64,000 nt of DNA from Mumia sp050632745. GTDB lineage: Bacteria; Actinomycetota; Actinomycetes; Propionibacteriales; Nocardioidaceae. The notes under the pieces were generated by a model. It saw only the letters and a program-made list of their open reading frames with translations. It was not told the origin of the DNA and ran no database searches. Both the position numbers and the translations under genes were made by a program. Of the stretch, positions 7,636 through 16,465 are shown in pieces. Within the stretch, counting starts at the first letter, position 1, and each line of letters opens with the position of its first letter. Where the stretch lies: NCBI RefSeq assembly GCF_050632745.1, contig NZ_JBODSD010000003.1, positions 442,481 to 506,480 of the forward strand, written 5' to 3'.

Positions 7636-7932
7636 TCAGGACGTCGCGGGGTTCGTCGCGGCGCCGTCCAGCCACAGCGTGTCCGACGCGTCGCTGTGGC
7701 TGCCGGACGTGCCCACGTGCTTGGTGCTGATCTTCGGGCCGTTGCGGATCACGTGCCACAGTGCCATCGCGTGCCCCCGGCCGACGCCGTACTCCTCGTC
7801 GAGCCACGCGACGACCTGCCCTGCCTTGGCGTCCGGCTCGGCGAAGCCGCGCTCCCGGGCCTCCTCGACGAGCGCGCGCGGGGTCTTGCCGGTCTTCTTC
7901 TCGAGGGTGTCGAGGTAGGCCTGGAACGACAT
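7636..7932 (-). CDS. DUF4287 domain-containing protein
   Basis: 98 residues from an ATG with GGAGACC upstream. The opening MSFQAYLDTLEKKTGKTPRALVEEARERGF is typical of DUF4287, followed by GQVVAWLDEEYGVGRGHAMALWHVI. This domain resembles a small helix-hairpin DNA- or protein-binding fold; its function is unknown. Here the tail continues for about 25 residues (KISTKHVGTSGSHSDASDTLW). The same frame stays open far upstream, but that extension is antisense to the SanA-like gene and has no domain, so the ATG at 7932 is preferred. Confidence 0.85.
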   Translation of the reverse strand: MSFQAYLDTLEKKTGKTPRALVEEARERGFAEPDAKAGQVVAWLDEEYGVGRGHAMALWHVIRNGPKISTKHVGTSGSHSDASDTLWLDGAATNPATS

Positions 7933-8052
7933 GGTCGGTCTCCGTCTCGCGATGGTGGTGGTCCCCAACGGACTCACCCGAACAGACCGGCGCCCCGTAC
8001 GAAAGTCATCGGATGCCGTACAACGTTGGCGATGCCGCCTACGCTGACCGGC

Positions 8053-8712
8053 ATGAGTCGCCTGCGCCGCCGTCTGATCGTCGTCGCGGGGGCGTTCGCG
8101 CTGTCGGGCACCCTCGTGGTCGCGACCGCCAACGCCGTCGTGGTGAAGCGGACCGACGACCGGATAACTGACGACCCCGATGCTCTGCCGCACGCGCAGG
8201 TCGCCCTCGTGCCGGGGTCCTGGGTCATGCCCGACGGCCGGCTCGGAGCGGTCGTCCAGCAGCGCGTCGACGCCGCGGTCGCGCTCTACCGCGCGGGGAC
8301 GGTCGACAAGGTCCTCGTGTCCGGCGACAACCGCACCCACGCCTACAACGAACCGGACGCCATGCGCGACGCCGTCCTCCGAGCGGGCGTGCCGCCCGAG
8401 GACGTCTTCACCGACTACGCCGGCCGCAGCACCTGGCACACGATGCGGCGCGCCCGCGAGGTCTTCCGGGTGGAGAACGCCATCGTCGTCACGCAGGACT
8501 TCCACGTCGCGCGCGCCGTGGACCTCGGCCGCGCCGCCGGGATGGACGTGCGCGGCCTCGCCGTCGGTGACGCCAACCGCCTGCGGGTCAGCGCGCGCGA
8601 GGTGCTCGCCCGCGTCCGCGGCTTCGGGGAGGCGACGCTGCGCCCGGAGGTCCTGCTCGGCCCCGAGATCCCGATCACCGGCGACGGCCGCGCCTCCTGG
8701 GCGAAGCCCTGA
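8053..8712 (+). CDS. SanA/YdcF-like DUF218 membrane-anchored protein
   Basis: 219 residues. The start chosen (8053) gives MSRLRRRLIVV followed by one hydrophobic segment (about residues 8-28), a signal anchor. The rest is a DUF218 domain: VALVPGSWVMPDGRL, then VLVSGDNRTHAYNEPDAMRDAVL, then ENAIVVTQDFHVARAVDLGRAAGMDVRG. This pattern matches SanA, which affects envelope permeability and vancomycin exclusion in enterobacteria; biochemical activity is unknown. It converges on the ABC permease with a strong terminator between them. Confidence 0.85.
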   Translation: MSRLRRRLIVVAGAFALSGTLVVATANAVVVKRTDDRITDDPDALPHAQVALVPGSWVMPDGRLGAVVQQRVDAAVALYRAGTVDKVLVSGDNRTHAYNEPDAMRDAVLRAGVPPEDVFTDYAGRSTWHTMRRAREVFRVENAIVVTQDFHVARAVDLGRAAGMDVRGLAVGDANRLRVSAREVLARVRGFGEATLRPEVLLGPEIPITGDGRASWAKP

Positions 8713-8714
8713 CA

Positions 8715-8758
8715 ACCGTGCGGGAGGCCCGACCCCGGGGTCGGACCTCCCGCACGGT
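8715..8758. terminator. Bidirectional terminator hairpin
   Basis: Arms of about 22 bp with one mismatch (left arm begins ACCGTGCGGGAGG at 8715, right arm ends CCTCCCGCACGGT at 8758) stand between the convergent SanA-like and ABC permease genes. Confidence 0.8.
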
Positions 8759-8771
8759 GACGCGACGTCGG

Positions 8772-9656
8772 TCAGGAGACGTCGCGGCGTCGTACGAGGA
8801 CGAGAACCAGGACCACCAGCCCGACGCAGTACGCCGTCACCGTCGCCAGCGCCTGCCCGCCGGACAGCGTGTCGAGGATCCCGGGGGTCTCGTTCGGGTT
8901 GGCCGAGACGTCGATGAGCGCACCGACGAGCGAGCCTCCCGCCGTCCCCGGGAGGACCTCCGTCACCGCCTCGACGGGACCGAGCAGTGCGCCGACACCG
9001 CGGAGAAGGTTCTCGACGACGAGGGCCCACACCAGTCCGAGCCCGACCGCCAGGGCCGGGCCCCGCGCCACGGTCCCGAGGGCGTAGCCGAGCAGCGCCC
9101 ACATCTCGAGCACCAGGAAGCCGCCGCCGAAGGACTCGAGCAGGGCGCCGACCGAGGGCCACGTGACGGCCTGCGACTCCACCCCCGCGACCAGCAGCGA
9201 GACGCCCGTGAACAGCACCAGGGTCAACGCCAGGATGCCGAGGACGGCAGCCGTGAGGGCGACGATCGAGCCTCCCACCGTGGCGGGGCGCGACGGGCCC
9301 TGGGTGAAGACGGTCTTCCACGTCCCCCAGCCGTAGCCGTTGCCGGCCACGATCGCGCCGAGCACCAGCGCCAGCGCCCCGCCGAACATCGGCAGGCCCT
9401 GGACGAGCACCGTCGGGAGTGCCGCAGGGAGCATCTCGACGAGCAGCTGCGCCCGGGTGTCGCCGTCGCCGGCGAAGCTGAGGTCGCCCGTCCGGTAAGA
9501 GAGGTAGGGGAACAGGTAGCCGAACACCAGGGCCAGCGCGACCCACACGGCCACCGTCACCCACACGGCCGGCCACTTGCGGAGGCGCAGCAGCTCCGCC
9601 CGGGTGCTGCGCGTGATCGAGGAGGCCGCCATCGGCGTGTCCATCAGTGTGGTCAT
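8772..9656 (-). CDS. ABC-2 type transporter permease
   Basis: 294 residues. A cytoplasmic N-terminus with STRAELLRLRKWPAVWV is followed by about six hydrophobic segments (near residues 30, 85-105, 130-160, 175-195, 200-215 and 265-288), as in the ABC-2 exporter family. It overlaps the ATPase gene by ATGA (9653-9656), so the two are translationally coupled and form one transporter in the membrane. The divergent histidine kinase/response regulator pair at 10702-12464 suggests regulated export, perhaps of an envelope-active compound; substrate unknown. Confidence 0.87.
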   Translation of the reverse strand: MTTLMDTPMAASSITRSTRAELLRLRKWPAVWVTVAVWVALALVFGYLFPYLSYRTGDLSFAGDGDTRAQLLVEMLPAALPTVLVQGLPMFGGALALVLGAIVAGNGYGWGTWKTVFTQGPSRPATVGGSIVALTAAVLGILALTLVLFTGVSLLVAGVESQAVTWPSVGALLESFGGGFLVLEMWALLGYALGTVARGPALAVGLGLVWALVVENLLRGVGALLGPVEAVTEVLPGTAGGSLVGALIDVSANPNETPGILDTLSGGQALATVTAYCVGLVVLVLVLVRRRDVS

Positions 9657-10570
9657 GACACCTTCTCCTTCGTCGTCGGGGTCTCGGTGGTCATCTCGAA
9701 GAAGACCTCCTCGAGGGTGCGCTCGGCGGGCGACACCTCGTGGACGTCGACCCCGGCGGCGACCAGGTCTCGTACGAGCGCGGGCGCGGCCGTGGCCGGG
9801 AGCCCGATCTCGAGACCGTGCGGGGTGCGGCGTACGGCGTCCTCGCCCGCGACGCGCATCGCGACCGCGATCGCCCCGTCCTCCGGAGTCGCGTGCACCC
9901 GCAGCGTCGCGTCGCCGCGGAGCTCGTCGACCCGCGCCTCGCGCAGCAGCCGACCACCGTTGATGACGCCGACGCGGTCGCAGATCTCCTGGACCTCGGC
10001 GAGGAGGTGGCTCGAGAGCAGCACGGTCTGCCCGCCGCGCGCGAGCGACACGACGAGCGCCCGCATGTCGGCCATGCCCGCAGGGTCGAGCCCGTTCGTC
10101 GGCTCGTCGAGCACGATCAGCTCCGGGTCGCCCATGAGTGCGGAGGCCACGCCGAGCCGCTGCTTCATGCCGAGCGAGTAGGCCTTGAACTTGTCGCCCG
10201 CACGGTCGGTGAGGTCGACGCGTGCCAGCGCGGCATCGACCGCGTCGTCGCCGAGACCGCGGTAGCGGGCCATCGTCCGCAGGTTGTCGCGCCCGGACAG
10301 GTACGGGAAGAACCCCGGCCCCTCCACCAGCGCCCCCACGCGGGCGATCACGTCGGGACGGCCGGCAGGCCGTCCCAGGACGCTCGCCGTGCCGGCCGTG
10401 GGCCGGATCAGGCCGAGCATCATCCGCAGGGTCGTCGTCTTGCCGGCCCCGTTCGGGCCGAGGAATCCGTAGACCTCGCCCCGCCGTACGGTCATGCTGA
10501 CCGAGTCCACGGCGAGTCGTTCGCCGTACCTCTTGGTCAGCCCGTGTGTCTCAACCACCAGATCGTCCAT
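9653..10570 (-). CDS. ABC transporter ATP-binding protein
   Basis: About 305 residues. Walker A is GPNGAGKTTT, the signature is LGMKQRLGVA (S replaced by the LG form common in exporters), Walker B is LIVLDEPTNGLDP and the switch His is in LLSSHLL. The C-terminal ~90 residues (LRVHATPEDGAIAVAMRV... EEVFFEMT) are the accessory domain of drug/lantibiotic-type exporters. The start is ambiguous: ATG at 10570 gives MDDLVVETHGLTKRYG, while a GTG at 10579 adds three residues; neither has a well-spaced ribosome site. Works with the permease at 8772. Confidence 0.88.
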   Translation of the reverse strand: MDDLVVETHGLTKRYGERLAVDSVSMTVRRGEVYGFLGPNGAGKTTTLRMMLGLIRPTAGTASVLGRPAGRPDVIARVGALVEGPGFFPYLSGRDNLRTMARYRGLGDDAVDAALARVDLTDRAGDKFKAYSLGMKQRLGVASALMGDPELIVLDEPTNGLDPAGMADMRALVVSLARGGQTVLLSSHLLAEVQEICDRVGVINGGRLLREARVDELRGDATLRVHATPEDGAIAVAMRVAGEDAVRRTPHGLEIGLPATAAPALVRDLVAAGVDVHEVSPAERTLEEVFFEMTTETPTTKEKVS

Positions 10571-10701
10571 GACCTCCACGGTCGTCGCCGCGGTGCCGTG
10601 AGGCGTCCGTCCTGACGCGGCTCCTGCGTACGCGGATCTGCGTACGGCGGAGCCTCGCGCGGTCGTACGCCCCAGGGCTCGGCGCGTTCTATCCTCGGCC
10701 C

Positions 10702-11811
10702 GTGAGCGACCGGCGTCCCGACCTGCTCCACGCTCCCGGCTGGTGGCCGTGGACCGTGGTGATCATCGTGCTGCTCGGCACGGTCGCGTCCAACCGCGAG
10801 GTTGGCTCGAGCCACGGCGAAGTCGTCGGCGCCGCCCTCACCGCCGTGCTCGCGGTCCTCCCGGCCGTCTTCCCGTGGCGGGCGGAGGTCGCGCTGCTGG
10901 CCAGCGGGATCTGCACCGCCGTCTACTTCGGAGCGGGCTTCGCCGACGGACCGGTCTTCTTGGCGCTCCCGACCGTGACGTTCATGGTCGCGCTGCGCGC
11001 CACCTCGTACCGGTGGGTGCCCTGGGCCGTCGGTGCCGCCCTCGTCGCCGCGGCCGCGCTCGTCATCCGGATGCTGGCCACCGACGGGCAGCGGACGCAG
11101 GAGGTGTGGCAGGCGATCGGGCTGCTCGCCGTCGTCGCCGCGGCCGGTGCCGTCGCCACCGCCGTGAGCCAGCTGCAGTCCTCGCGTGCCGACCGCAGCG
11201 CCCGGGCGGCGACCGAGGAACGGCTGCGGATGGCGCAGGACCTGCACGACGGTGTCGGGCACGGGCTCGCGGTGATCGCGATGCAGGCGGGTGTCGCGCT
11301 GCACGTGCTCGAGCGCGACCCGGCGAAGGCGCGCGAGAGCCTCGAGGCGATCCGCGCGACGAGCCGCGAGTCCCTCGACGCGCTGCGAGCCGAGCTCGGG
11401 CGGATGTCGGGCACCGAGGCCGCACGCCGACCCGTCCGTGGGATCGACGACCTCGACGCCCTGCTGGACCGGGTCCGCGCCGGAGGGCTGGAGGTCGTGC
11501 GGACAGGCGACGTCCAGCACGTGGACGACCGGCTCGGCGAGGTCGTGTACGCGGTCGTGCAGGAGGCCCTGACGAACGTGCTCCGGCACGCGGGCGCCAC
11601 CCGGGCCGTGGTCGACGTCGCCCGGAACGCCAGCACGCTCGAGGTGACCGTGAGCGACGACGGGCGCGGTGGCCCGACCTCCGGCCAGGATGAGGGCATG
11701 GGCATCACGGGCATGCGGGCACGCGTCGGCGAGGTCGGCGGCGTGCTCGCGGCGGGTCCCGCCGGCGGCGCGGGGTTCCGCGTCCACGCCTCGCTGCCGG
11801 AGGAGCCGTGA
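10702..11811 (+). CDS. Sensor histidine kinase, NarL-type (HisKA_3)
   Basis: 369 residues. Four to five membrane segments occupy residues ~12-160, with no large extracellular sensor. The dimerisation/phosphoacceptor region is LRMAQDLHDGVGHGLAVIAMQAG, with the His in DLHDG. The HATPase domain shows the N box VVQEALTNVLRHAGA and G box VSDDGRGG...GMGITGMRARV. The small intramembrane-sensing layout is typical of kinases that monitor envelope stress beside ABC exporters. A TATCCT -10 lies 6 nt before the GTG start, so the message is leaderless. GTG/TGA overlap couples it to the regulator. Confidence 0.9.
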   Translation: MSDRRPDLLHAPGWWPWTVVIIVLLGTVASNREVGSSHGEVVGAALTAVLAVLPAVFPWRAEVALLASGICTAVYFGAGFADGPVFLALPTVTFMVALRATSYRWVPWAVGAALVAAAALVIRMLATDGQRTQEVWQAIGLLAVVAAAGAVATAVSQLQSSRADRSARAATEERLRMAQDLHDGVGHGLAVIAMQAGVALHVLERDPAKARESLEAIRATSRESLDALRAELGRMSGTEAARRPVRGIDDLDALLDRVRAGGLEVVRTGDVQHVDDRLGEVVYAVVQEALTNVLRHAGATRAVVDVARNASTLEVTVSDDGRGGPTSGQDEGMGITGMRARVGEVGGVLAAGPAGGAGFRVHASLPEEP

Positions 11812-12464
11812 TCAGGGTCGCGCTCGTCGACGACCAGCCGCTCGTCCGGATGGGGCTCGCGACGCTGATCGACACCGAGGACGGTCTCGAGCTGGTCGGC
11901 GCGGCCGCGGACGGACGCGAGGGGCTCGCCCTGATCCGCCGGACGACGCCCGACGTGGTGCTGTGCGACATCCGGATGCCGGTGCTCGACGGGCTCGCCC
12001 TCCTCGCCGAGGTCAACGGCGACGCCGCGCTCGACGACGTACGGATCGTGATGCTGACGACGTTCGAGCTCGACGAGTACGTCTTCGAGGCGCTGCGGCA
12101 CGGGGCCAGCGGCTTCCTGCTCAAGGACGCGGAGCCGACGGCGCTGCTCGACGGCATCCGCGTCGTCGCCGCCGGCGGGTCGCTGCTCGCCCCGTCGGTG
12201 ACGCGTACCGTGATCGAGCGCTTCAGCGGCTCGTCGGCCGCGTCCCGTCCGCACCCGCGCCTGGAGGACCTCACCGAGAGGGAGCGCGAGATCCTCGGCT
12301 GGGTCGCGACCGGCCGCTCCAACCAGGAGATCGCGGACGCGCTCGTCGTCAGTCCCGACACGGTCCGTACGCACGTGAGCCGCGCGATGGTCAAGCTGCA
12401 CGCGCGCGACCGGGCGCAGCTCGTGGTGTTCGCGATCGAGTCCGGCCTGCGGGCTGACCGCTAG
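11808..12464 (+). CDS. Response regulator, NarL/LuxR family
   Basis: 218 residues. Receiver domain 1-120: acidic pair in VALVDDQ, phosphoacceptor Asp in VVLCDIRMP, Thr in MLTTF, Lys in LLKDAEP. The C-terminal LuxR helix-turn-helix (LTEREREILGWVATGRSNQEIADALVVSPDTVRTHVSRAM) occupies about 150-210. It overlaps the kinase stop by 4 nt (GTGA), so it is the kinase's partner, and probably controls the divergent ABC exporter. Confidence 0.92.
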   Translation: MIRVALVDDQPLVRMGLATLIDTEDGLELVGAAADGREGLALIRRTTPDVVLCDIRMPVLDGLALLAEVNGDAALDDVRIVMLTTFELDEYVFEALRHGASGFLLKDAEPTALLDGIRVVAAGGSLLAPSVTRTVIERFSGSSAASRPHPRLEDLTEREREILGWVATGRSNQEIADALVVSPDTVRTHVSRAMVKLHARDRAQLVVFAIESGLRADR

Positions 12465-12485
12465 CCCGCTCCCCCGGGCGGAGGA

Positions 12486-13274
12486 TCAGGCGATCGCGTC
12501 CCGGACGCGGCGCGTCATCGCCGCGAACTCGGGCGAGGCGCGCAGCTCCTTCGGGTCGACGTCCGCCGACGCCGCGGCGAACGGGGCGTTCTCGTCGAGC
12601 ACGATCCGTCCCGGACGCGGGCTCATCACGAGCACGCGCGAGCCGAGGAGCACCGCCTCGTCGACGCCGTGGGTGATGAAGAGGACGGTCTTGCCGGTCG
12701 TCCGCCACAGCGCCAGCAGCTCGCCCTGGAGGCGTTCGCGGGTCAGCGCGTCGAGGGCGCCGAACGGCTCGTCCATCAGCACGATGTCGGGGTCGTTCGC
12801 GAGGACGCGCGCGATCTGGGTGCGCTGCTGCATGCCGCCGGACAGCTCGTACGGCCTCCGGTCGGCGAAGTCGGTCAGCCCCACCATCGCGAGGTACGCG
12901 TCCGCGCGCGCCGTCCGCTCCGCCTTGGCGGCCCCGCGCAGCCGCGGGCCGAGCGCGATGTTGCCGCGCACGTCGAGCCACGGGTAGAGCGTGGGCTGCT
13001 GGAACACGACCCCACGCTCGGCGCCCGGCCCGCGGACCTCGTGGTCGCCGACCGTGATCGATCCGGACGAGGGCCGCATGAACCCCGCGACCAGACGCAG
13101 CAGCGTGGTCTTGCCGCACCCCGACGGCCCGGCGAGCGTGACCAGCTCGCCGGGCTCGATCGTGAGGTCGATCCGGTCCAGTGCCGGCACCTCGGCGCCG
13201 CGGGAGCCGAAGACGTGCTCGACTCCCGCGACGCGCACGGCGCCCGCGTGCGTACGGACCGACTCCAGGGTCAC
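12486..13274 (-). CDS. ssuB: Sulfonate/taurine-type ABC transporter ATPase
   Basis: 262 residues from a GTG overlapping the stop of the binding-protein gene (13271-13274). Walker A GPSGCGKTTLL, Q-loop FQQPTLYPW, signature LSGGMQQR, Walker B IVLMDEPFGALD and switch ITHGVDEAV place it in the nitrate/sulfonate/taurine (NrtD/SsuB/TauB) branch. It energises uptake by the permease at 14350 and the lipoprotein at 13271. Family is certain; whether the substrate is an alkanesulfonate, taurine or another compound is inferred from the SsuD-type gene across the divergent promoter. Confidence 0.85.
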   Translation of the reverse strand: MTLESVRTHAGAVRVAGVEHVFGSRGAEVPALDRIDLTIEPGELVTLAGPSGCGKTTLLRLVAGFMRPSSGSITVGDHEVRGPGAERGVVFQQPTLYPWLDVRGNIALGPRLRGAAKAERTARADAYLAMVGLTDFADRRPYELSGGMQQRTQIARVLANDPDIVLMDEPFGALDALTRERLQGELLALWRTTGKTVLFITHGVDEAVLLGSRVLVMSPRPGRIVLDENAPFAAASADVDPKELRASPEFAAMTRRVRDAIA

Positions 13275-14347
13275 TGTGCCGCCGCCTCCGCCGCGCTCGG
13301 GTCGACGCCCTCGGCGTACGCGGACTCCGGTCCGACCGCGGCGATGCCGTCCTGCGTGAGCAGGAACTGCGCCGTCGCGAAGAGGTCCGTGCCGAGCTTG
13401 CCCCCGAGGTAGTCGGGACCGGCCTGCTCCTCGGCCGACAGGTAGACGAAGCCGTCGAACTGGGCCTTCGCCTCCTCGGTCGTCACCCCGACCTCGACCG
13501 CGACGCTCTCGGCGGCCTTGTCGGGGTCGTCGGCGATCTGCCCGATCGCGTAGTCCTGCGCCTTCGCCCACAGCGCGAGGAAGTCGGCGTCACCCGCGAT
13601 GAACTCGTCCGACGCCACGCCCACGTCGAACGTCGGCTTGCCCGCCTTCGCGGTGTCCTCGCTGGTGAGGATCACGGTGCCCTTGTCCTTCTTGAGCTCG
13701 CTCAGCGTCGGGTCCCAGACCCAGGACGCGTCGATGTCGCCCCGCGACCACGCCGGTGCGATCTGCTCCGGCTCGGCGTTGACCAGCTTGTAGTCGGTCG
13801 CCTTCTCCCCGGCGTCGGTGATCGCCTGCAGCAGCGAGAAGTGGGCGGTGGACCCGAACGGCGTCGCGATCGTCTTGCCCTTGAGCCCCGCGATGTCGGT
13901 CGCGGCGCCGTCGCGCACGACCAGCGACTCGGCCGCGCCGATGACGTCGTGGATCCAGACGACCTTGACGGGCAGGTTCAGCGGGGCGGACAGCGCCTTC
14001 GTCGCCGGCGAGGAGCCCATCAGGCCGATGTCGAGGCTCTTGCCGCCGAACGCCTGCACCACGTCGCCGCCGGAGGCGAAGTTGCTCCAGGTGATCGTCG
14101 CGTTGGGCGCGCAGCTCTCGAGGATCTTCTGGTCCTTCACAACGACGTCGCCGTTCGGGATCTTCTGGTAGCCGATCCGCACGGTCGAGGTGATCGACTC
14201 GTCCGGCTCCCAGGGGCAGTCCGAGCTGCCGCCGGCGGAGGCCTCGTCGCCGCCGCCGACGCAGCCGGAGGCGAGGAGCGCGAGCGCCGTCACGGCGGCT
14301 GCCGCGGCGGCCTTCGAGCGGGCGGACTTCAGGGGTGCTGGCTTCAT
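13271..14347 (-). CDS. Sulfonate/taurine-type substrate-binding lipoprotein
   Basis: 358 residues. A lipoprotein signal ends in LALLASGC, with the acylated Cys near residue 29. The body follows the TauA/SsuA pattern: IGYQKIPNGDVVVKDQKILE, then WSNFASGGDVVQAFGGKSLDIGLMGSSPATKA, GLKGKTIATPFGSTAHF, and PAWSRGDIDASWVWDP. It would capture the substrate outside the membrane and pass it to the permease. A gap of only 2 nt follows the permease stop and a 4-nt overlap joins it to the ATPase gene, so the three genes are one operon. Confidence 0.88.
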   Translation of the reverse strand: MKPAPLKSARSKAAAAAAVTALALLASGCVGGGDEASAGGSSDCPWEPDESITSTVRIGYQKIPNGDVVVKDQKILESCAPNATITWSNFASGGDVVQAFGGKSLDIGLMGSSPATKALSAPLNLPVKVVWIHDVIGAAESLVVRDGAATDIAGLKGKTIATPFGSTAHFSLLQAITDAGEKATDYKLVNAEPEQIAPAWSRGDIDASWVWDPTLSELKKDKGTVILTSEDTAKAGKPTFDVGVASDEFIAGDADFLALWAKAQDYAIGQIADDPDKAAESVAVEVGVTTEEAKAQFDGFVYLSAEEQAGPDYLGGKLGTDLFATAQFLLTQDGIAAVGPESAYAEGVDPSAAEAAAQ

Positions 14348-14349
14348 GG

Positions 14350-15174
14350 TCAGGCCTTTCCTCGCCACGGGACGAGTGTTCGTTCGATGAGACGGATGAC
14401 GGCGTCGAGCGCGATGGCGGTGAGACCGATGACGAGGATGCAGGCCACCGACAGCGCGATCTTGTTCTGCGTGCCCGAGAGGTACGCGAGACCGCCGATG
14501 CCCGGGAGCCCGTTGACGAGCTCGGCGGCGACGACGGTGGTCCAGGCGAAGCCGACCGCGACCCGGATGCCGCTGAGGATGTCGGGCAGCGTCGCCGGCA
14601 GGACGACGGACGTGACGGCCTGCCGGCGCGAGGCACCGAGGGACAGGACCGCGTTGACCTGGTCCTCGCGCACGCCCTGGACGCCGTTGATCGTCGCCAG
14701 GGCGATCGGCGGGAACGCGGCCAGGAAGAGCAGCCAGATCTTGGACGCGTCGTAGATGCCGAACCATGCGACGAGGAAGCCCATGTACGCCAGCGGCGGG
14801 ATGGACCGCAGGAAGTCGAGGTACGGCCCCGCGACCCGGCGTACGGACGCGACCGTGCCCATCAGCAGGCCGAGCGGGACCCCGACCACGATGGCGAGCG
14901 CGAGGCCGATGCCGATCCGGCGCAGGCTCACCACGAGGTGCTCCCACAGGAAGTAGTTCTCCTCGCCGCGCACCACACGGTCGACGCCGCCGCCGATCGG
15001 GTGGTACGTGTTGGCGCGGACGAACGCGTCCCACACCTCCAGCGGGCTGGGGGCGAGGTAGGCGGGGTGGACGACGTCCGAGGCCGCCACGACCGTCCAC
15101 AGCACGAGCACCCCGACCGCGGTGATCACGGCGGGGAGCCAGCTGAGGCCGAGGCGGCGCGGTCGTCGGAGCAT
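14350..15174 (-). CDS. ssuC: Sulfonate/taurine-type ABC permease
   Basis: About 274 residues from ATG 15174; a GTG at 15195 would add seven residues. Six membrane segments and the cytoplasmic EAA loop (GVQGVREDQVNAVLSLGASRRQAVTSVVLPATLPDI) mark a binding-protein-dependent importer. FAWTTVVAAELVNGLPGIGGLAY near the C-terminus is highly typical of TauC/SsuC. First gene of the permease-binding protein-ATPase operon, read away from the SsuD-type monooxygenase gene, with a shared 155-bp control region that contains an inverted repeat. Confidence 0.87.
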   Translation of the reverse strand: MLRRPRRLGLSWLPAVITAVGVLVLWTVVAASDVVHPAYLAPSPLEVWDAFVRANTYHPIGGGVDRVVRGEENYFLWEHLVVSLRRIGIGLALAIVVGVPLGLLMGTVASVRRVAGPYLDFLRSIPPLAYMGFLVAWFGIYDASKIWLLFLAAFPPIALATINGVQGVREDQVNAVLSLGASRRQAVTSVVLPATLPDILSGIRVAVGFAWTTVVAAELVNGLPGIGGLAYLSGTQNKIALSVACILVIGLTAIALDAVIRLIERTLVPWRGKA

Positions 15175-15186
15175 GGTGGGGAACGT

Positions 15187-15207
15187 ACGACGCACCTGAG
15201 GCGTCGT
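15187..15207. promoter_or_regulatory. Inverted repeat in the divergent sulfonate promoter region
   Basis: Perfect 7-bp arms ACGACGC and GCGTCGT enclose a 7-bp spacer, a size typical of operator sites. It is 12 nt upstream of the permease start, so it could control that operon. Which regulator binds is unknown. Confidence 0.4.
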
Positions 15208-15329
15208 CCTGCCATCTCGCCGGGCGCCGCAGATCTGGTGCCGTTTCAGTCGCCGTGCGCGATATCCGTGTCCCGGGCGGGTCTTCGCGAGAGGGTGACC
15301 GTCGTTCTGCGTCGTCGTCGAGGAGTCTC

Positions 15330-16448
15330 ATGAAGGTCCACTGGTTCCTGCCCACGACCGGCGACAGCCGGACCCTCGTCGGAGGCGGTCACAGCGTCCC
15401 GACGGAGCTCGCGCGTGCCGGCGGTGCGGCGCACACGGCCGGCCGCTACCGGGAGCCCGACCTCGACTACCTGGTCGACGTCGCGCGGACGGCCGAGCGG
15501 CTCGGCTTCGAGTCCGTGCTGACTCCGACGGGTACGCCCTGCGAGGACGCGTGGGTGGTCGCGTCGGCGCTGCTGCGGGAGACCTCGCGCCTGAAGTTCC
15601 TCATCGCCGCCCGCCCCGGGCTGATCAGCCCCACGCTCCTCGCGCAGATGGCCTCGACCTTCCAGCGCATCTCCGGCGACCGGCTCGCGATCAACGTCGT
15701 CGTCGGCGGAGACCCGTCCGAGCAGCTGCGGTTCGGCGACCACGTCGGCAAGGACGACCGGTACGCCCGTGCCGAGGAGTTCCTCGAGATCTTCCGCGGG
15801 GCCTTCACCGACGAGGGGTACGACCGCCAGGGCACCTTCTACGACGTGACCGACGCACGGACGCGCAAGCCCGCGACGGTGCCGCCGATCTACCTCGGCG
15901 GGTCGTCGGCCGCGGCGGGCCCGGTGACCGCGCGGCAGGTCGACGTCTACCTGACCTGGGGCGAGCCGCCCGCGCAGGTCGCCGAGAAGATCGCCTGGAT
16001 CCGCAAGCTCGCCGAGGAGGAGGGGCGCGAGGTCCGGTTCGGCATCCGCCTGCACACCATCACCCGCGACCACAGCGAGGACGCGTGGGAGGTCGCCGAC
16101 CAGCTGCTCGCCGACCTCGACCCCGCCGACGTCGCGAAGGCGCAGGCGGTGCTGGCCTCGAGCGAGTCCGAGGGGCAGAAGCGCATGCGCGAGCTGCACG
16201 GCGGGTACGCGCCGGGGGACGCGCGAAGCCTCGAGATCTACCCGGGCCTCTGGTCGGGGGTCGGTCTGGTCCGCTCCGGTGCCGGCACGGCCCTCGTCGG
16301 GAGCCACGTCGAGGTGGCCGACCTGATCGGCGAGTACGCCGAGCTCGGCATCGACGAGTTCGTCCTCTCGGGCTACCCGCACGTCGAGGAGGCCTACTGG
16401 TTCGCCGAGGGCGTGATGCCGATCCTTCGGCAGCGCGGCCAGCTGTGA
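15330..16448 (+). CDS. ssuD: FMNH2-dependent alkanesulfonate monooxygenase (LLM family)
   Basis: 372 residues from ATG 15330 with AGGAG five bases upstream. The luciferase-like fold is clear: MKVHWFLPTTGDSR, TLVGGGH, then GFESVLTPTGTPCEDAWV, RFLIAARPGLISPTLLAQMASTFQ, NVVVGGDPSEQ, GDHVGKDDRYARAEEFLEIF. These are SsuD hallmarks, including the stretch around the active-site Cys and Arg. It splits alkanesulfonates to aldehyde and sulfite using FMNH2 and O2, releasing sulfur for cysteine synthesis. No flavin reductase is seen nearby, so that partner must be elsewhere. Divergent from the sulfonate importer. Confidence 0.9.
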   Translation: MKVHWFLPTTGDSRTLVGGGHSVPTELARAGGAAHTAGRYREPDLDYLVDVARTAERLGFESVLTPTGTPCEDAWVVASALLRETSRLKFLIAARPGLISPTLLAQMASTFQRISGDRLAINVVVGGDPSEQLRFGDHVGKDDRYARAEEFLEIFRGAFTDEGYDRQGTFYDVTDARTRKPATVPPIYLGGSSAAAGPVTARQVDVYLTWGEPPAQVAEKIAWIRKLAEEEGREVRFGIRLHTITRDHSEDAWEVADQLLADLDPADVAKAQAVLASSESEGQKRMRELHGGYAPGDARSLEIYPGLWSGVGLVRSGAGTALVGSHVEVADLIGEYAELGIDEFVLSGYPHVEEAYWFAEGVMPILRQRGQL

Positions 16449-16465
16449 GCCGTACGATTCTTGCC

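Noticed and set aside
7933..9576. N-terminal extension of the DUF4287 frame to 646 residues
   Set aside because: Antisense to the SanA-like and overlapping exporter genes, no domain; the ATG at 7932 has a ribosome site and gives the normal DUF4287 length.
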